NCBI GenBank assembly: GCA_017443845.1
Contig: JAFSXX010000005.1
Location: 1-50,435 of the forward strand
Direction of reading: 5' to 3'
DNA: 50,435 bases
Origin: Bacteroidales bacterium
GTDB taxonomy: Bacteria > Bacteroidota > Bacteroidia > Bacteroidales > UBA932
A program made the position numbers and the translations under genes. The notes below the pieces were generated by a model that was not told the origin of the DNA, ran no database searches, and was given only the letters and a program-made list of their open reading frames with translations. Positions 31,676-40,805 of this stretch are shown piece after piece. The first letter of the stretch is position 1. Each line of letters opens with the position of its first letter.

Positions 31676-32614
31676 ATGGAAACAACCGGCCAACGCATCG
31701 TCAGATGCATCAAAGAGGTCACACCCTCCTCCATTAAGACCTGTATCTGGATGATCGAAATCACAGTGGGCGTCTCGTTCGCTATGATGCTGCTCAAATA
31801 TTTCAACATCCTGCCCTGGATTTCGGACCTGATCAGCCCGATATTCAAGTATTTCGGCCTTCCGGGCTCTGCGGCGCTGGCCTACCTGTCGGGATATTTC
31901 GTCAACTGCTACTCGGCCATCGCCGTCATCTCGTCCCTCGAGATGGACTGGCGCGCGGTGACTATTATCGCCACGATGGTCCTGTGTTCCCATTCGATGA
32001 TCCTGGAGACCGCCGTCCTGCGCAAGACCGGCGCATCGGCAGTAAGGATGGTGGTGGTGCGCACCCTCACCGCCCTGGCCCTGGGATTCATCCTTAACCT
32101 GATCCTTCCCGGCTCGGCCGAAGAGATCGTCGATTCCGCCGCGCAGGAATGGGATATCCCCTTCTGGACGACTCTCTGGCAGTGGTTCCTCTCCACCCTG
32201 AAACTGGTGCTCCTGATGGTCGTGATCATCTTCGCCCTCAATATCCTGCAGAGGATCCTCTCGGAATTCGGCATCATGGATGTCATAGCCCGCTTCTTCA
32301 GGCCGCTCATGTATGTGCTTGGTCTCCCCTCCAATACCACTTTCCTCTGGCTTGTGGCCAACATCGTGGGTCTCGGATACGGCGCCGCCGCGATGCTCGA
32401 CGAGATAGGCCGCGGCTCTGTCTCCAACCGCGACGTCAAGCTTCTCGACACCCATATCTGCGTCAGCCACAGCAATGTGGAGGACCTTATGCTGATGACC
32501 GCCCTGGGCGGAATCTGGTGGGTGATGCTCCTGATCCGCGTGGCCGCCGCAATTGTCCTGGTATGGGAACAGCGGCTGGAGTTCTATCTCAAGGATAAAT
32601 TCGCCCGCAGCTGA
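31676..32614 (+). CDS. Nucleoside-recognition (gate) domain membrane protein, SpmA/SpmB-like
   Basis: 312 residues with about seven to eight hydrophobic segments. Two gate-type modules are recognisable by the paired halves (about 25-140 with SGYFVNCYSAIAVISSLE, and about 205-290 with NIVGLGYGAAAMLDE). This family includes nucleoside transporters and spore maturation proteins; in non-spore-forming Bacteroidetes its solute is unknown. No -7 box precedes it, so it is probably co-transcribed with priA. Confidence 0.7.
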   Translation: METTGQRIVRCIKEVTPSSIKTCIWMIEITVGVSFAMMLLKYFNILPWISDLISPIFKYFGLPGSAALAYLSGYFVNCYSAIAVISSLEMDWRAVTIIATMVLCSHSMILETAVLRKTGASAVRMVVVRTLTALALGFILNLILPGSAEEIVDSAAQEWDIPFWTTLWQWFLSTLKLVLLMVVIIFALNILQRILSEFGIMDVIARFFRPLMYVLGLPSNTTFLWLVANIVGLGYGAAAMLDEIGRGSVSNRDVKLLDTHICVSHSNVEDLMLMTALGGIWWVMLLIRVAAAIVLVWEQRLEFYLKDKFARS

Positions 32615-32725
32615 TTTCCCCTTTCCGCGATCCGAAGCAATGCATCTTGCCGGCCGTAACTCTGCGGAGCCGGAAAGATTACATATAAGATTGTCAGTCA
32701 AGATTTATTATTCCATAAAAAATAG

Positions 32726-32733
32726 TAATTTTG
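32726..32733 (+). promoter_or_regulatory. trxB promoter -7 box
   Basis: TAATTTTG, a perfect TAnnTTTG match, 24 nt before the trxB ATG. No TTTG box at 19 bp. The 143 bp between the upstream gene and trxB otherwise hold no gene. Confidence 0.55.
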
Positions 32734-32757
32734 CAGTTTGAACAAATTAGCGCAACT

Positions 32758-33692
32758 ATGGATAAGGAACAAGTTAAATGCCTCATAATCGGTAGTGGGC
32801 CTGCGGGTTACACTGCTGCGATATATGCTTCCCGCGCAGGCATTTCACCGGTCGTTTATGAAGGCCTCCAGCCCGGCGGCCAGCTCACCACCACCACTAC
32901 CGTCGAGAATTTCCCCGGATACCCCGAAGGAGTCGACGGCAACCAGATGATGGCGGACCTCAGGCAGCAGGCCGTACGCCTTGGCGCCGACGTGCGTGCC
33001 GGCTATGTCACATCGGCCGATCTTTCGTCCAGGCCCTTCAGTCTGACGGTTGACAACGAAATACAGATAGAGGCCCAGACCCTCATCATCGCCACCGGCG
33101 CAGCGGCCAAGTATCTCGGCCTTCCCTCCGAAAACAAGTTCAAGGGGATGGGCGTTTCGGCCTGCGCCACCTGCGACGGATTCTTCTACCGCCGCAAGGA
33201 TGTGGCCGTGGTAGGAGGCGGCGACACCGCCTGCGAGGAGGCCCTCTACCTCTCGACCCTCTCAACAAGGTCTATATGATTGTCCGCAGGAACGTTTTCC
33301 GCGCCTCCAACGCGATGCAGGAGCGTGTCTTCGCGACCCCCAATATCGAAGTCCTCTGGGAATGCAATACCAAGGAGGTCCTGGGTGACGAGAATATGGG
33401 CGTTACCGGAGTCCGTCTCGTGCGCAAGGATGGAACGGAATTTGAGAAGAAGATAGACGGCTTTTTCCTGGCTATCGGGCATCATCCCAACTCCGACCTG
33501 TTCAAGGAGTGGGTCGATACGGATGAGAACGGATACATCATCACCGAAGGCAAATCCTCCAAGACAAACGTCCCCGGAGTCTTTGCCGCGGGCGATGTCC
33601 AGGACCCCACTTACCGTCAGGCCGTCAACGCCGCCGCCAGCGGATGCCGGGCAGCGCTCGACGCCGAGAAATTTTTGATTGAGAACAAATGA
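32758..33692 (+). pseudogene. trxB: Thioredoxin reductase, single-base frameshift
   Basis: Overall about 311 residues, normal for TrxB. The 5' part (32758 to about 33262) has the FAD motif IIGSGPAGYTAAIYASRAG, the redox pair SACATCDG and the NADPH motif VGGGDTACEEA. The frame then shifts at about 33262-33266 (ACCCTCTCAACAAG, where TG-C-AAC would be expected). The 3' part continues in another frame (NKVYMIVRRNVFRASNAMQE ... GHHPNS ... GDVQDPTYRQAVNAAASG) to the stop at 33692. All catalytic motifs are intact on either side, and one inserted base restores a full enzyme. The gene is usually essential, so a sequencing or assembly error is as likely as a true mutation. The end overlaps bamD by 4 bp. 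Confidence 0.85.
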
Positions 33693-34525
33693 TGAGATTA
33701 TTCAGGACCATAACTCTCTCGCTCCTGCTGTCCCTCGCACTGATTTCGTGCAAGACTCAGTATAACCTTGTGCTGGAGGGCAACAATGTCAACGAGAAAT
33801 ACAAAATGGCATTCGAGCTTTTCGAGGCGCGCAAGTACAGCAAGGCTGCCGATATGTTCGAATCCCTCTCCGCTCTGACCCGCGGAATGCCGATGGAGGA
33901 TACCGTACAGTTTTACTGGGGACTGAGCAACTACCGTTATGGCGACTACCTCACCGCCGAGAGCAATCTCAACGAGTTTATCGAGACTTTCCCCGTCTCG
34001 CCCTTCGTGGAGGAGGCCAGGTTCCTGCGCATAGACTGCCTCTATCGCAGCACCTATCGCTATGAGCTCGACCAGAAGCCCACTTACCAGGCTCTGACGG
34101 TAATCAATAATTTCCTCCGCGACAACCCCGATTCGGATTACGAGCCGCGTGTCCTCGAGATGAGGGACGAACTCAACGAGAGGCTCGAGCTCAAGGCCTA
34201 CAAATCGGCATATCTCTATTACCATATGGAGGATTATATGGCTGCCCATCACGCCCTGAAGGCCGTCCTCAAGGAGAATGCCGACAACCGCTACCGCGAG
34301 GAGATCCTCTATTACACCGCGATGTCGGCCTATAAATATGCCGAGAAGAGCGTCCCCTCCAAGCAGCGCGAGAGGTATCTCACCTTCGTTGACGATTACT
34401 TCAACGTAGTGGGAGAGTACCCCGAAACCAAATACCGCAAGACTCTCGACGGCCTCTATGCCAAAGTGCAGAAGTTCCTCGGCCGTACAGGGGAATCCGA
34501 AACCGGAAACAATCAGGAAAAGTAA
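33689..34525 (+). CDS. bamD: Outer-membrane assembly lipoprotein BamD
   Basis: 278 residues. Signal peptide with lipobox LALISC (Cys21; Cys20 if the second ATG is used), then TPR-like helical repeats over about 35-260 (KYSKAADMFESLSAL; YRYGDYLTAESNLNEFIETF; PVSPFVEEARFLRIDCLYR), typical of BamD/YfiO. It works with BamA (also in this window, about 8 kb away) to insert barrels into the outer membrane. ATGATG gives two possible starts; both follow the trxB stop overlap. Confidence 0.88.
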   Translation: MMRLFRTITLSLLLSLALISCKTQYNLVLEGNNVNEKYKMAFELFEARKYSKAADMFESLSALTRGMPMEDTVQFYWGLSNYRYGDYLTAESNLNEFIETFPVSPFVEEARFLRIDCLYRSTYRYELDQKPTYQALTVINNFLRDNPDSDYEPRVLEMRDELNERLELKAYKSAYLYYHMEDYMAAHHALKAVLKENADNRYREEILYYTAMSAYKYAEKSVPSKQRERYLTFVDDYFNVVGEYPETKYRKTLDGLYAKVQKFLGRTGESETGNNQEK

Positions 34526-34538
34526 CAGACAATATAAT

Positions 34539-34853
34539 ATGGAAGAGAACAAGACACAGGTTGCAAACAACACTATCACCCGCGAGCTCAGGGATCTTGC
34601 AGCTCCCACGGGCAACATCTACGAGACCGTGATGATCATCGCCAAGAGGGCTAATCAGATCTCCGCAGATATCAAGCAGGAACTCAGCAAGAAGCTCGAG
34701 GAGTTTTCCTCTTATGCGGATACTCTCGAAGAGACTTTCGAAAACCGCGAGCAGATAGAGATTTCCCGTTATTACGAAAAGCTCCCCAAGCCGGGTCTGA
34801 CCGCTACCAAGGAGTTTGAGGAGGGAGAACTCGTTTACCGCATCGCAGAATAG
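34539..34853 (+). CDS. rpoZ: RNA polymerase omega subunit (Bacteroidetes type)
   Basis: 104 residues from ATG 34539 (MEENKTQVANNTITRELRDL). The core TGNIYETVMIIAKRANQIS and the end ENREQIEISRYYEKLPKP match the Bacteroidetes omega/Rpb6-like protein, which is often left as a hypothetical. It stabilises beta-prime in RNA polymerase. It lies between bamD and recN, a conserved neighbourhood in the phylum. Confidence 0.88.
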   Translation: MEENKTQVANNTITRELRDLAAPTGNIYETVMIIAKRANQISADIKQELSKKLEEFSSYADTLEETFENREQIEISRYYEKLPKPGLTATKEFEEGELVYRIAE

Positions 34854-34870
34854 TTCTGCGCAGGAGCTAT

Positions 34871-36496
34871 ATGCTCACGAGGCTGTATATTCGGAATTAC
34901 GCCCTTATCGACTCGCTGGATATCGAATTCCCCGATAATCTGGTGGTGATAAGCGGAGAGACCGGCGCCGGCAAATCCATTTTGCTTGGCGCCTTGTCGC
35001 TTATTCTCGGGCGCAAGGCCGATGCCACGGCTCTCGGTGACGCATCGCAGAATTGTGTAGTCGAAGCCCAGTTCACGACGGCGGACAATGGGGAGACCAT
35101 CCTCCGCCGGGTGATCTCTCCGCAGGGGCGCTCCCGTTCCTTCGTCAACGACGAACCGGTCCCTCTCGAGCAGCTCCGCGAGGTTTCGGCCAATCTTGTG
35201 GATCTCCATTCCCAATTCGACCAGGCGCTCCTCTCATCCTCGAAATATCAGCTTTCGGTGCTCGATTCCTATGCCGGGATCACCTCCGAAGTGCAGGCCT
35301 ATTCCGCCCTTTACGACTCCTGGCAGGCCGCCCGGCGGGAACTCTCCGAGACGCAGTCCCGCATCGAGCACGACAAGGGGGACCGCGATTACCTGGAGTT
35401 CCAGCTCCGGCAGCTGGAGGAGGCGGGCCTCAAGGAGGGTGAATTGGAGGAGCTCGAACTAGAGCAGAAGCAGCTCGCATCGGCGGAGGATATCTCCCGC
35501 GAACTGGCCGCTGTCGGCAATGCCTTCGATTCCGGCGACGATTCGGTTGACGGCCGTCTCCGTGCCGCCGAGAGTGCCCTTGAGAGGCTTGCCGGCCTTG
35601 TCCCGGCCGCCGATTCGCTTCGCGAGAGGATCTCCGTGGCGAGGATCGAGCTCAAGGATATAGAATATGAGACCTCGGCTGAGGCTTGCAGGGTGAAATT
35701 CTCCCCCGAAAGGCTTCAGGAGGTGGATGACCGCCTCTCGCTGCTCTACGGCCTGATGCGCAAGCATAATGTCCAGACCCTCGAGGCGCTTATAACCATC
35801 CGGGATTCGATAGCCTCCAGGCTTGACGATTCTTCCTCGCAGGAGGAGAGCCTGCAGGAGTTGAGGCAGCGGTGCGCGCAGCTCGAAAAGCAGTGCGGCG
35901 ATGCCGCTGCGGCCCTCCACGCTGCCCGCGAGGAGGCGTCCAGGAGATTCGCGGCCTCTCTCCAGGAGTCTGTACGCTCCCTGGAGATGCCTTCGGCGAC
36001 CTTCGAAGTCTCCCTCAATCCTGCCGGAACCCTTTCCCGTACGGGTTCGGACGAGGTCCTGTTCCTCTTCTCGGCCAATAAGGGCCGCTCTCCCAAGGAA
36101 CTTGCGAAATGCGCCTCCGGAGGTGAGCTCTCCCGCATAATGCTCTGCCTCAAGGCGCTTATGTCCTCGTATATGGGGCTTCCCACCGTCATTTTCGACG
36201 AGATAGATACCGGCGTCTCGGGCAGCGTGGCATATAAGATGGGCGAGATGATAGTCTCGATGGGCCGGAACATGCAGGTCCTGGTGATAACCCATCTGCC
36301 GCAGGTGGCAAGCCGCGGCGATGCCCATTATCTGGTGGAGAAGCGCGAAGGGGAGGACGGGCGCAGCCATACCGGCATCCGCCGTATCGAAGGCGCGGAG
36401 CGCGAGCGCGAGATCGCCCGTATGCTCAGCGGCGCCTCGATAACCGACGAGGCCCTCGCCAATGCCCGTTCCCTTATGAAAGATACATTGTTCTAA
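34871..36496 (+). CDS. recN: DNA repair protein RecN
   Basis: 541 residues, an SMC-like ATPase for double-strand break repair. N-terminal Walker A VVISGETGAGKSILLGALS, two coiled-coil arms (about 150-230 and 270-370), then signature ASGGELSRIMLCLKALM and Walker B VIFDEIDTGVSG with a D-loop/H-loop region (LVITHLPQVASRGD). The coiled coil is short, as RecN should be. It starts 17 bp after rpoZ; the coaBC and DUF4835-type genes usually found between them in Bacteroides are missing. Confidence 0.95.
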   Translation: MLTRLYIRNYALIDSLDIEFPDNLVVISGETGAGKSILLGALSLILGRKADATALGDASQNCVVEAQFTTADNGETILRRVISPQGRSRSFVNDEPVPLEQLREVSANLVDLHSQFDQALLSSSKYQLSVLDSYAGITSEVQAYSALYDSWQAARRELSETQSRIEHDKGDRDYLEFQLRQLEEAGLKEGELEELELEQKQLASAEDISRELAAVGNAFDSGDDSVDGRLRAAESALERLAGLVPAADSLRERISVARIELKDIEYETSAEACRVKFSPERLQEVDDRLSLLYGLMRKHNVQTLEALITIRDSIASRLDDSSSQEESLQELRQRCAQLEKQCGDAAAALHAAREEASRRFAASLQESVRSLEMPSATFEVSLNPAGTLSRTGSDEVLFLFSANKGRSPKELAKCASGGELSRIMLCLKALMSSYMGLPTVIFDEIDTGVSGSVAYKMGEMIVSMGRNMQVLVITHLPQVASRGDAHYLVEKREGEDGRSHTGIRRIEGAEREREIARMLSGASITDEALANARSLMKDTLF

Positions 36497-36518
36497 ACTA
36501 AACTAAATATTCAATACT

Positions 36519-37328
36519 ATGCGAGTCATTATCCAGGAATCTTATGGCAAGATGTCGCAGTGGGCGGCGTCCTACATTGTAAAGCGTATCAACGAGTTCG
36601 CTCCAACTCCGGAGAAACCCTTCGTCCTGGGCCTTCCGACAGGCTCGACTCCGGTCGGCACCTATAAGGAACTGATCCGCTTCTATGAGACCGGAAAGGT
36701 CTCCTTCAAGAACGTGGTTACTTTCAATATGGATGAATACGTCGGTATTCCTGAAGACCACCCCGAGAGTTACCACTCCTTTATGTGGAGCAACTTTTTC
36801 TCCCATATCGATATCCCTGCCGCGAATGTGAATATCCTCGACGGCAATGCGCCCGACCTGCAGGCCGAGTGCGACCGCTATGAGGAAAAAATCGCCTCAT
36901 ACGGCGGCATCGACCTGTTTATGGGCGGCATCGGTCCTGACGGCCACATCGCATTCAACGAACCCGGCTCGTCGCTGACCTCGCGCACCCGTATCAAGTC
37001 CCTGACCACCGACACAATCATCGCCAATTCCCGCTTCTTCGACAACGACATCGACAAGGTCCCCAAGACGGCCCTCACCGTGGGTGTCGGCACCGTGATG
37101 GATGCCCGCGAGGTGATGATCCTCGTCAACGGCCACAACAAGGCCCGCGCGCTCGCACAGGTAGTGGAGGGGGGAGTCACCCACATGTGGACTGTCTCCA
37201 TCCTGCAGATGCACCGCAACGGCCTGATAGTATGCGACGATGCGGCCACCGTGGAACTCAAGGTGGGAACCGTTAATTACTTCAAGGATATCGAGAAGGC
37301 GAACCTCGATCCTAACGCACTTCTATAG
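36519..37328 (+). CDS. nagB: Glucosamine-6-phosphate deaminase
   Basis: 269 residues. [22 protein letters not shown] (Asp72 acid/base), [18 protein letters not shown] (Asp141, His143 and Glu148 equivalents) and the late [20 protein letters not shown] are all present. It converts glucosamine-6-phosphate to fructose-6-phosphate and ammonia, opening amino sugars from mucin or peptidoglycan to glycolysis. The leader just before the ATG is free of G over more than 20 bases (36498-36519). Its 3' end overlaps the convergent gene by 17 bp. Confidence 0.95.
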   Translation: MRVIIQESYGKMSQWAASYIVKRINEFAPTPEKPFVLGLPTGSTPVGTYKELIRFYETGKVSFKNVVTFNMDEYVGIPEDHPESYHSFMWSNFFSHIDIPAANVNILDGNAPDLQAECDRYEEKIASYGGIDLFMGGIGPDGHIAFNEPGSSLTSRTRIKSLTTDTIIANSRFFDNDIDKVPKTALTVGVGTVMDAREVMILVNGHNKARALAQVVEGGVTHMWTVSILQMHRNGLIVCDDAATVELKVGTVNYFKDIEKANLDPNALL

Positions 37329-38442
37329 TGAAATCGGGCTGGTATTCAACATCCCTTGTGCGGATGTTGACATACCCGCCTTCGTCACTTACCTTCCTGA
37401 ATAGGATGTTGCTCTGGAGCAGGTTGAGCGTATAATAGGGAACGAACTCCCTGAAGGCTGCCTGCAGATCGTTGACGGCGGATATGAAGAAATAGAAAAT
37501 GTCATATCCGCTGAATGCGTATTGGCTGGGTTCAGCGTGATAAAGTGCACGGTACTTCAGAATGAAGTTCTGGGTTGCGGTGTCTTTGTAATCCACAAAG
37601 TATCCCGTGGCTATATGGGTGCCGAGGCTGTAGGGCAGGTCGGCGTCGATCGTTTCGAAATTGCGGATTCTGTTGCTGGCATAGATGGTGAGGCCTTCGC
37701 AGTGCTTTTTCAGAAGGTTCATATTGCGCACCACGTCGGATGCGAATGCCTCGTCTTCGGAAGCCACGATCACGTGATGCTTCTGCGAGGGTGCCAGCGC
37801 CCTGCGGAGCGAGTCGGTTATGACCCTTCCGCGCTGCACGTTGTAGCTGATCTTGTTGTAACGGATACCGGCCCCGTCGAGGGCTGCGGTTACGTCCTTG
37901 GTGAATGTCTCTGACTCGGAACGGTAGAAGAGCGTCACCCTGCCGCCATCCTCCGCGGGGATGGCCTCCACCAGATTGGCGGCCTGTATGTTGTGCGGGG
38001 TCGGAACCTGGAAGAAGAGCGGCTCTTCAAGGGCCATTACGCCCGCCTTCTGGTCCAGCGGGGAGACCAGCGGGACGCCTGCCATCTGGCAGTGGGGCAG
38101 GACCTTCCTGAGATCGGCCGCCGCGAAGGGGCCGATGACGGCGTCATATCCCTCGATGGATTCGGCGAAAGAGGCGTCGCTGAGATTGGCGGAACTGAAA
38201 TCCACTACTTTCAGCTTGACGCTGACGCCTTCGGCCTTCTTGGCGTCGATGGCCATCAGGGCGCCGCAATAGAAGTCCATGCAGTCCCTCGAGGGCTCGT
38301 CCGCACCCGCGTTGAGCGGAAGGACGAGGGCCAGTTTGACCGTCTTCTTGAAGGGACGGAAGGCAAACGGCTGGGCGGAGGCGTCAGTGATGGCGCCGGC
38401 GCCCAGCAGCAATGCCGTAATCGTTATGAGCAGACGCTTCAA
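37312..38442 (-). CDS. Periplasmic-binding-protein-like (type I fold) exported protein
   Basis: 376 residues with a signal peptide of about 23 residues (ending ASAQ). It then shows the type 1 periplasmic-binding fold of LivJ/receptor-like proteins: [60 protein letters not shown] and [15 protein letters not shown]. Bacteroidetes homologues often carry an N-terminal LysM domain; this one does not. No ABC transporter genes are adjacent, so a wall-associated or ligand-sensing role is as likely as transport. It is co-transcribed with the OmpH-like gene 5 bp upstream. Confidence 0.7.
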   Translation of the reverse strand: MKRLLITITALLLGAGAITDASAQPFAFRPFKKTVKLALVLPLNAGADEPSRDCMDFYCGALMAIDAKKAEGVSVKLKVVDFSSANLSDASFAESIEGYDAVIGPFAAADLRKVLPHCQMAGVPLVSPLDQKAGVMALEEPLFFQVPTPHNIQAANLVEAIPAEDGGRVTLFYRSESETFTKDVTAALDGAGIRYNKISYNVQRGRVITDSLRRALAPSQKHHVIVASEDEAFASDVVRNMNLLKKHCEGLTIYASNRIRNFETIDADLPYSLGTHIATGYFVDYKDTATQNFILKYRALYHAEPSQYAFSGYDIFYFFISAVNDLQAAFREFVPYYTLNLLQSNILFRKVSDEGGYVNIRTRDVEYQPDFTIEVR

Positions 38443-38447
38443 GCCCG

Positions 38448-39071
38448 TTATTCTTTGTTGGTGGTGACGTTGCGGGTCTTGACGTACTCTGCGTTGAGAC
38501 CTTCGAGGACCTCCTTGGTGATGTCAAGGGCGGGGTTGCCGATTATCACGTTGTTGGTGGTACCGCTGGTGGTGAGGATGGCTGCGAAGTTGTGGCTCTC
38601 GTTGTACTCTTCGAGATAGGTCTTGACAGCATCCATCACGCGGTTCATCATTACGTCGTTCTCTTCCAGGATCTCGCCCTGCTTCTGCTGTGCGATGTTC
38701 TGGAGATCCTGCTGCCTCTGGAGCAGGGACTGCTGCTGCTTCTCGGCTGCGCTGCGGGTGAGGAGACCCTTGTTGATCTGGTTCTCGAATGCCTTCATAT
38801 CGCTCTCGAGCTTGCGTCCGCGGCGGTTGATGTCGTCTTCGATGGACTGCTTCTTGGACTCGAGTTCGCTGCTCAGGTCGCTGTACATATCGTAGTTGAG
38901 GATCAGCGAGTCGAGCTGGATGTAAACGATGTCGCCTGCGACGGCGGTAATCTCTTCACCGTCTGCGGGGACGGGTTTGTGATTGGCTTTCTTGCCTGTG
39001 AGGGTCAGTACCAGCGAGCAGGCTGCGACGAGCACTGCGAGGATGCTGAGGATGAGGGGTGTCTGTTTCAT
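38448..39071 (-). CDS. OmpH/Skp-like periplasmic protein
   Basis: 207 residues. N-terminal membrane segment or signal anchor (about 7-27; a Cys at 18 is not a clean lipobox), then a Skp-like body: a short beta segment (GDIVYIQLDSLILNYDMY), a long charged coiled coil at about 65-160 (SSELESKKQSIEDDINRRGR ... QQQSLLQRQQDLQNIAQQKQ) and a closing strand. Skp holds unfolded outer-membrane proteins. It is a third OmpH paralogue in the window, apart from the pair behind bamA. Confidence 0.75.
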   Translation of the reverse strand: MKQTPLILSILAVLVAACSLVLTLTGKKANHKPVPADGEEITAVAGDIVYIQLDSLILNYDMYSDLSSELESKKQSIEDDINRRGRKLESDMKAFENQINKGLLTRSAAEKQQQSLLQRQQDLQNIAQQKQGEILEENDVMMNRVMDAVKTYLEEYNESHNFAAILTTSGTTNNVIIGNPALDITKEVLEGLNAEYVKTRNVTTNKE

Positions 39072-39124
39072 TTGAAATTATTTGTTCTTGTTTCTATTTT
39101 CGTTTTCGGGATGTGTAAAACGCA

Positions 39125-39132
39125 CAAATATA
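39125..39132 (-). promoter_or_regulatory. Promoter -7 box of the OmpH-like / binding-protein operon
   Basis: TATATTTG on the minus strand, a perfect match, 53 nt upstream of the start codon and immediately after the pdxJ stop codon. The leader is A/T-rich. Confidence 0.5.
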
Positions 39133-39133
39133 G

Positions 39134-39853
39134 CTAAAAATTATTTAACTCCGCCAAATATGCCTTCACTGTGGCTTCGAGTCCCATATAAAGTGCGTCG
39201 CTGATGAGCGCGTGGCCTATCGAGACCTCGGCCAGGGAGGGTATCGTCTGGGCGAAGTAGCGCAGGTTCTCGAGGTTCAGGTCGTGGCCGGCGTTGATCT
39301 CGAGTCCGCACTTTACGGCCTCCTCGGCGGCGAAGTAGTATTTCTCGATGGCCTGCTCGCGGTTCTTGGAGTAGTCGCGGGCGTAGCTCTCGGTGTAGAG
39401 CTCGATGCGCTTGCAGCCGGTTTCCGAAGCGTAGCGGATCATCTCGATGTCGGGATCCACGAAGATGGAGGTCCGGATGCCCTCCACATTGAAAATCGTG
39501 CAGATCTCGCTCAGGTAACCGAGATTGTGCTTGGTGTCCCAGCCGGCGTTGGAGGTCAGGACATTCTCGGCGTCGGGCACCAGGGTGACCTGTGCGGGGT
39601 GCACCTCGCGCACGAGCCTGATGAATTGGTCTATGGGATTGCCCTCTATGTTGAATTCGGTGGTGAGCAGCGGCTTGAGTTCCCTCACGTCGCTGTAGCG
39701 GATATGCCTTTCGTCGGGGCGCGGATGGACCGTGATGCCCTGTGCGCCGAACCTCTCGATGTCGAGGGCGGCCTTGACCACATCGGGCAGGTTGCCGCCG
39801 CGGGCGTTGCGCAGCGTGGCTATCTTGTTGATGTTGACACTCAGTTTAGTCAT
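39134..39853 (-). CDS. pdxJ: Pyridoxine 5'-phosphate synthase
   Basis: 239 residues from ATG 39853 ([20 protein letters not shown]); the frame is open upstream but that part is antisense to nadK. Motifs: [44 protein letters not shown], and the C-terminal [15 protein letters not shown] with [13 protein letters not shown]. It condenses 1-deoxyxylulose-5-phosphate with 3-amino-2-oxopropyl phosphate to PNP (vitamin B6). It is divergent from nadK, an arrangement also found in Bacteroides. Confidence 0.95.
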   Translation of the reverse strand: MTKLSVNINKIATLRNARGGNLPDVVKAALDIERFGAQGITVHPRPDERHIRYSDVRELKPLLTTEFNIEGNPIDQFIRLVREVHPAQVTLVPDAENVLTSNAGWDTKHNLGYLSEICTIFNVEGIRTSIFVDPDIEMIRYASETGCKRIELYTESYARDYSKNREQAIEKYYFAAEEAVKCGLEINAGHDLNLENLRYFAQTIPSLAEVSIGHALISDALYMGLEATVKAYLAELNNF

Positions 39854-39871
39854 AATATTCTCTCTTTTTCG

Positions 39872-39890
39872 CAAAAGTATGCCAAATTTA
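39872..39890 (-). promoter_or_regulatory. pdxJ promoter region (two -7 boxes)
   Basis: Two perfect TAnnTTTG matches on the minus strand: TACTTTTG (39872-39879) and TAAATTTG (39883-39890). Either would give a leader of about 12-25 nt. The nadK box on the other strand begins 2 bp away. Confidence 0.5.
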
Positions 39891-39892
39891 AG

Positions 39893-39900
39893 TATTTTTG
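39893..39900 (+). promoter_or_regulatory. nadK promoter -7 box
   Basis: TATTTTTG, a perfect match, 20 nt before ATG 39921, back to back with the pdxJ boxes. Confidence 0.5.
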
Positions 39901-39920
39901 ATAAAAAATTACAGAAGCCA

Positions 39921-40805
39921 ATGAAGATTGCCCTTACCGGACGCCTCCTGAATCCGCTCAATGCCGGCCGTATCCTCCGCCTGATGGCACTCCTGGAGGA
40001 GAAAGGGGCCGCCCTCTGCTGCGGGGAGCTGCTTGCCTGCGGCCTGCGGAATGCCTGTCCGGACGCCACGGTGCCCGGCGGACGTTTCTCCCAGGTCCTG
40101 CCTGACGATGTCTCCATGCTCCTCGCCATAGGAGGCGACGGGACCCTCCTGGGTACCCTCGAGCTCCTCTCGGGCCGGGATATCCCCGTTGCCGGAATCA
40201 ATTTCGGAAGGCTCGGTTTCCTCACCTCCGCCGCTATGGATTCGGACTCCCCCTCCTGGGTGGACGACCTTCTGGAGGGGCGCTACTCCATAGTCGAGAG
40301 GGAGGTGCTCAATGTCTCCTGCGCCGACCTTCCCGAGGGGTTCTATCCCTATGCCCTGAATGAGTTCTCACTGCGCCGCAAGGAGGGCGGGATGCTCTCT
40401 ATAGATATCACAGTCGACGGGAATCCGCTCCCCACATACTGGGCTGACGGCGTTCTGATCGCCACCCCGACAGGGAGCACGGCATACTCGCTGAGCCTCG
40501 GCGGGCCCGTGGTCTTCCCCGGGTCGGGAGTGATGCTCATCACGCCTCTGGCCCCGCACAACCTCAATGTGCGCCCCCTCGTCATACCTCCGGCCTCGAA
40601 GGTGGGAATAACCTTTTCCTCCTCCTCGGGCAGCGTGGTGCTCTCGGCCGACAGCCGCACCGCGGAGGTTCCCGACGGCTCGCATCTCGACATAACCCGC
40701 AGCGCGACTCCCCTGAGGTGCATCTCATTCGGCGGCAATAATTTCATAAAGGCCCTGACTACAAAGCTTTTCTGGGGCGAAGACAGAAGGAATACGACAA
40801 TATGA
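39921..40805 (+). CDS. nadK: NAD kinase
   Basis: 294 residues from ATG 39921 ([20 protein letters not shown]). Family motifs: [38 protein letters not shown] and [19 protein letters not shown]. It phosphorylates NAD to NADP, which supports the NADP-type glutamate dehydrogenase and thioredoxin reductase in this window. The stop overlaps the uppS start (ATGA). Confidence 0.95.
   Translation: MKIALTGRLLNPLNAGRILRLMALLEEKGAALCCGELLACGLRNACPDATVPGGRFSQVLPDDVSMLLAIGGDGTLLGTLELLSGRDIPVAGINFGRLGFLTSAAMDSDSPSWVDDLLEGRYSIVEREVLNVSCADLPEGFYPYALNEFSLRRKEGGMLSIDITVDGNPLPTYWADGVLIATPTGSTAYSLSLGGPVVFPGSGVMLITPLAPHNLNVRPLVIPPASKVGITFSSSSGSVVLSADSRTAEVPDGSHLDITRSATPLRCISFGGNNFIKALTTKLFWGEDRRNTTI

Noticed and set aside
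33255-33285. Programmed ribosomal frameshift in trxB
   Set aside because: No slippery heptamer or downstream pseudoknot is evident, and trxB is not known to use frameshifting; a deletion or sequence error is simpler.
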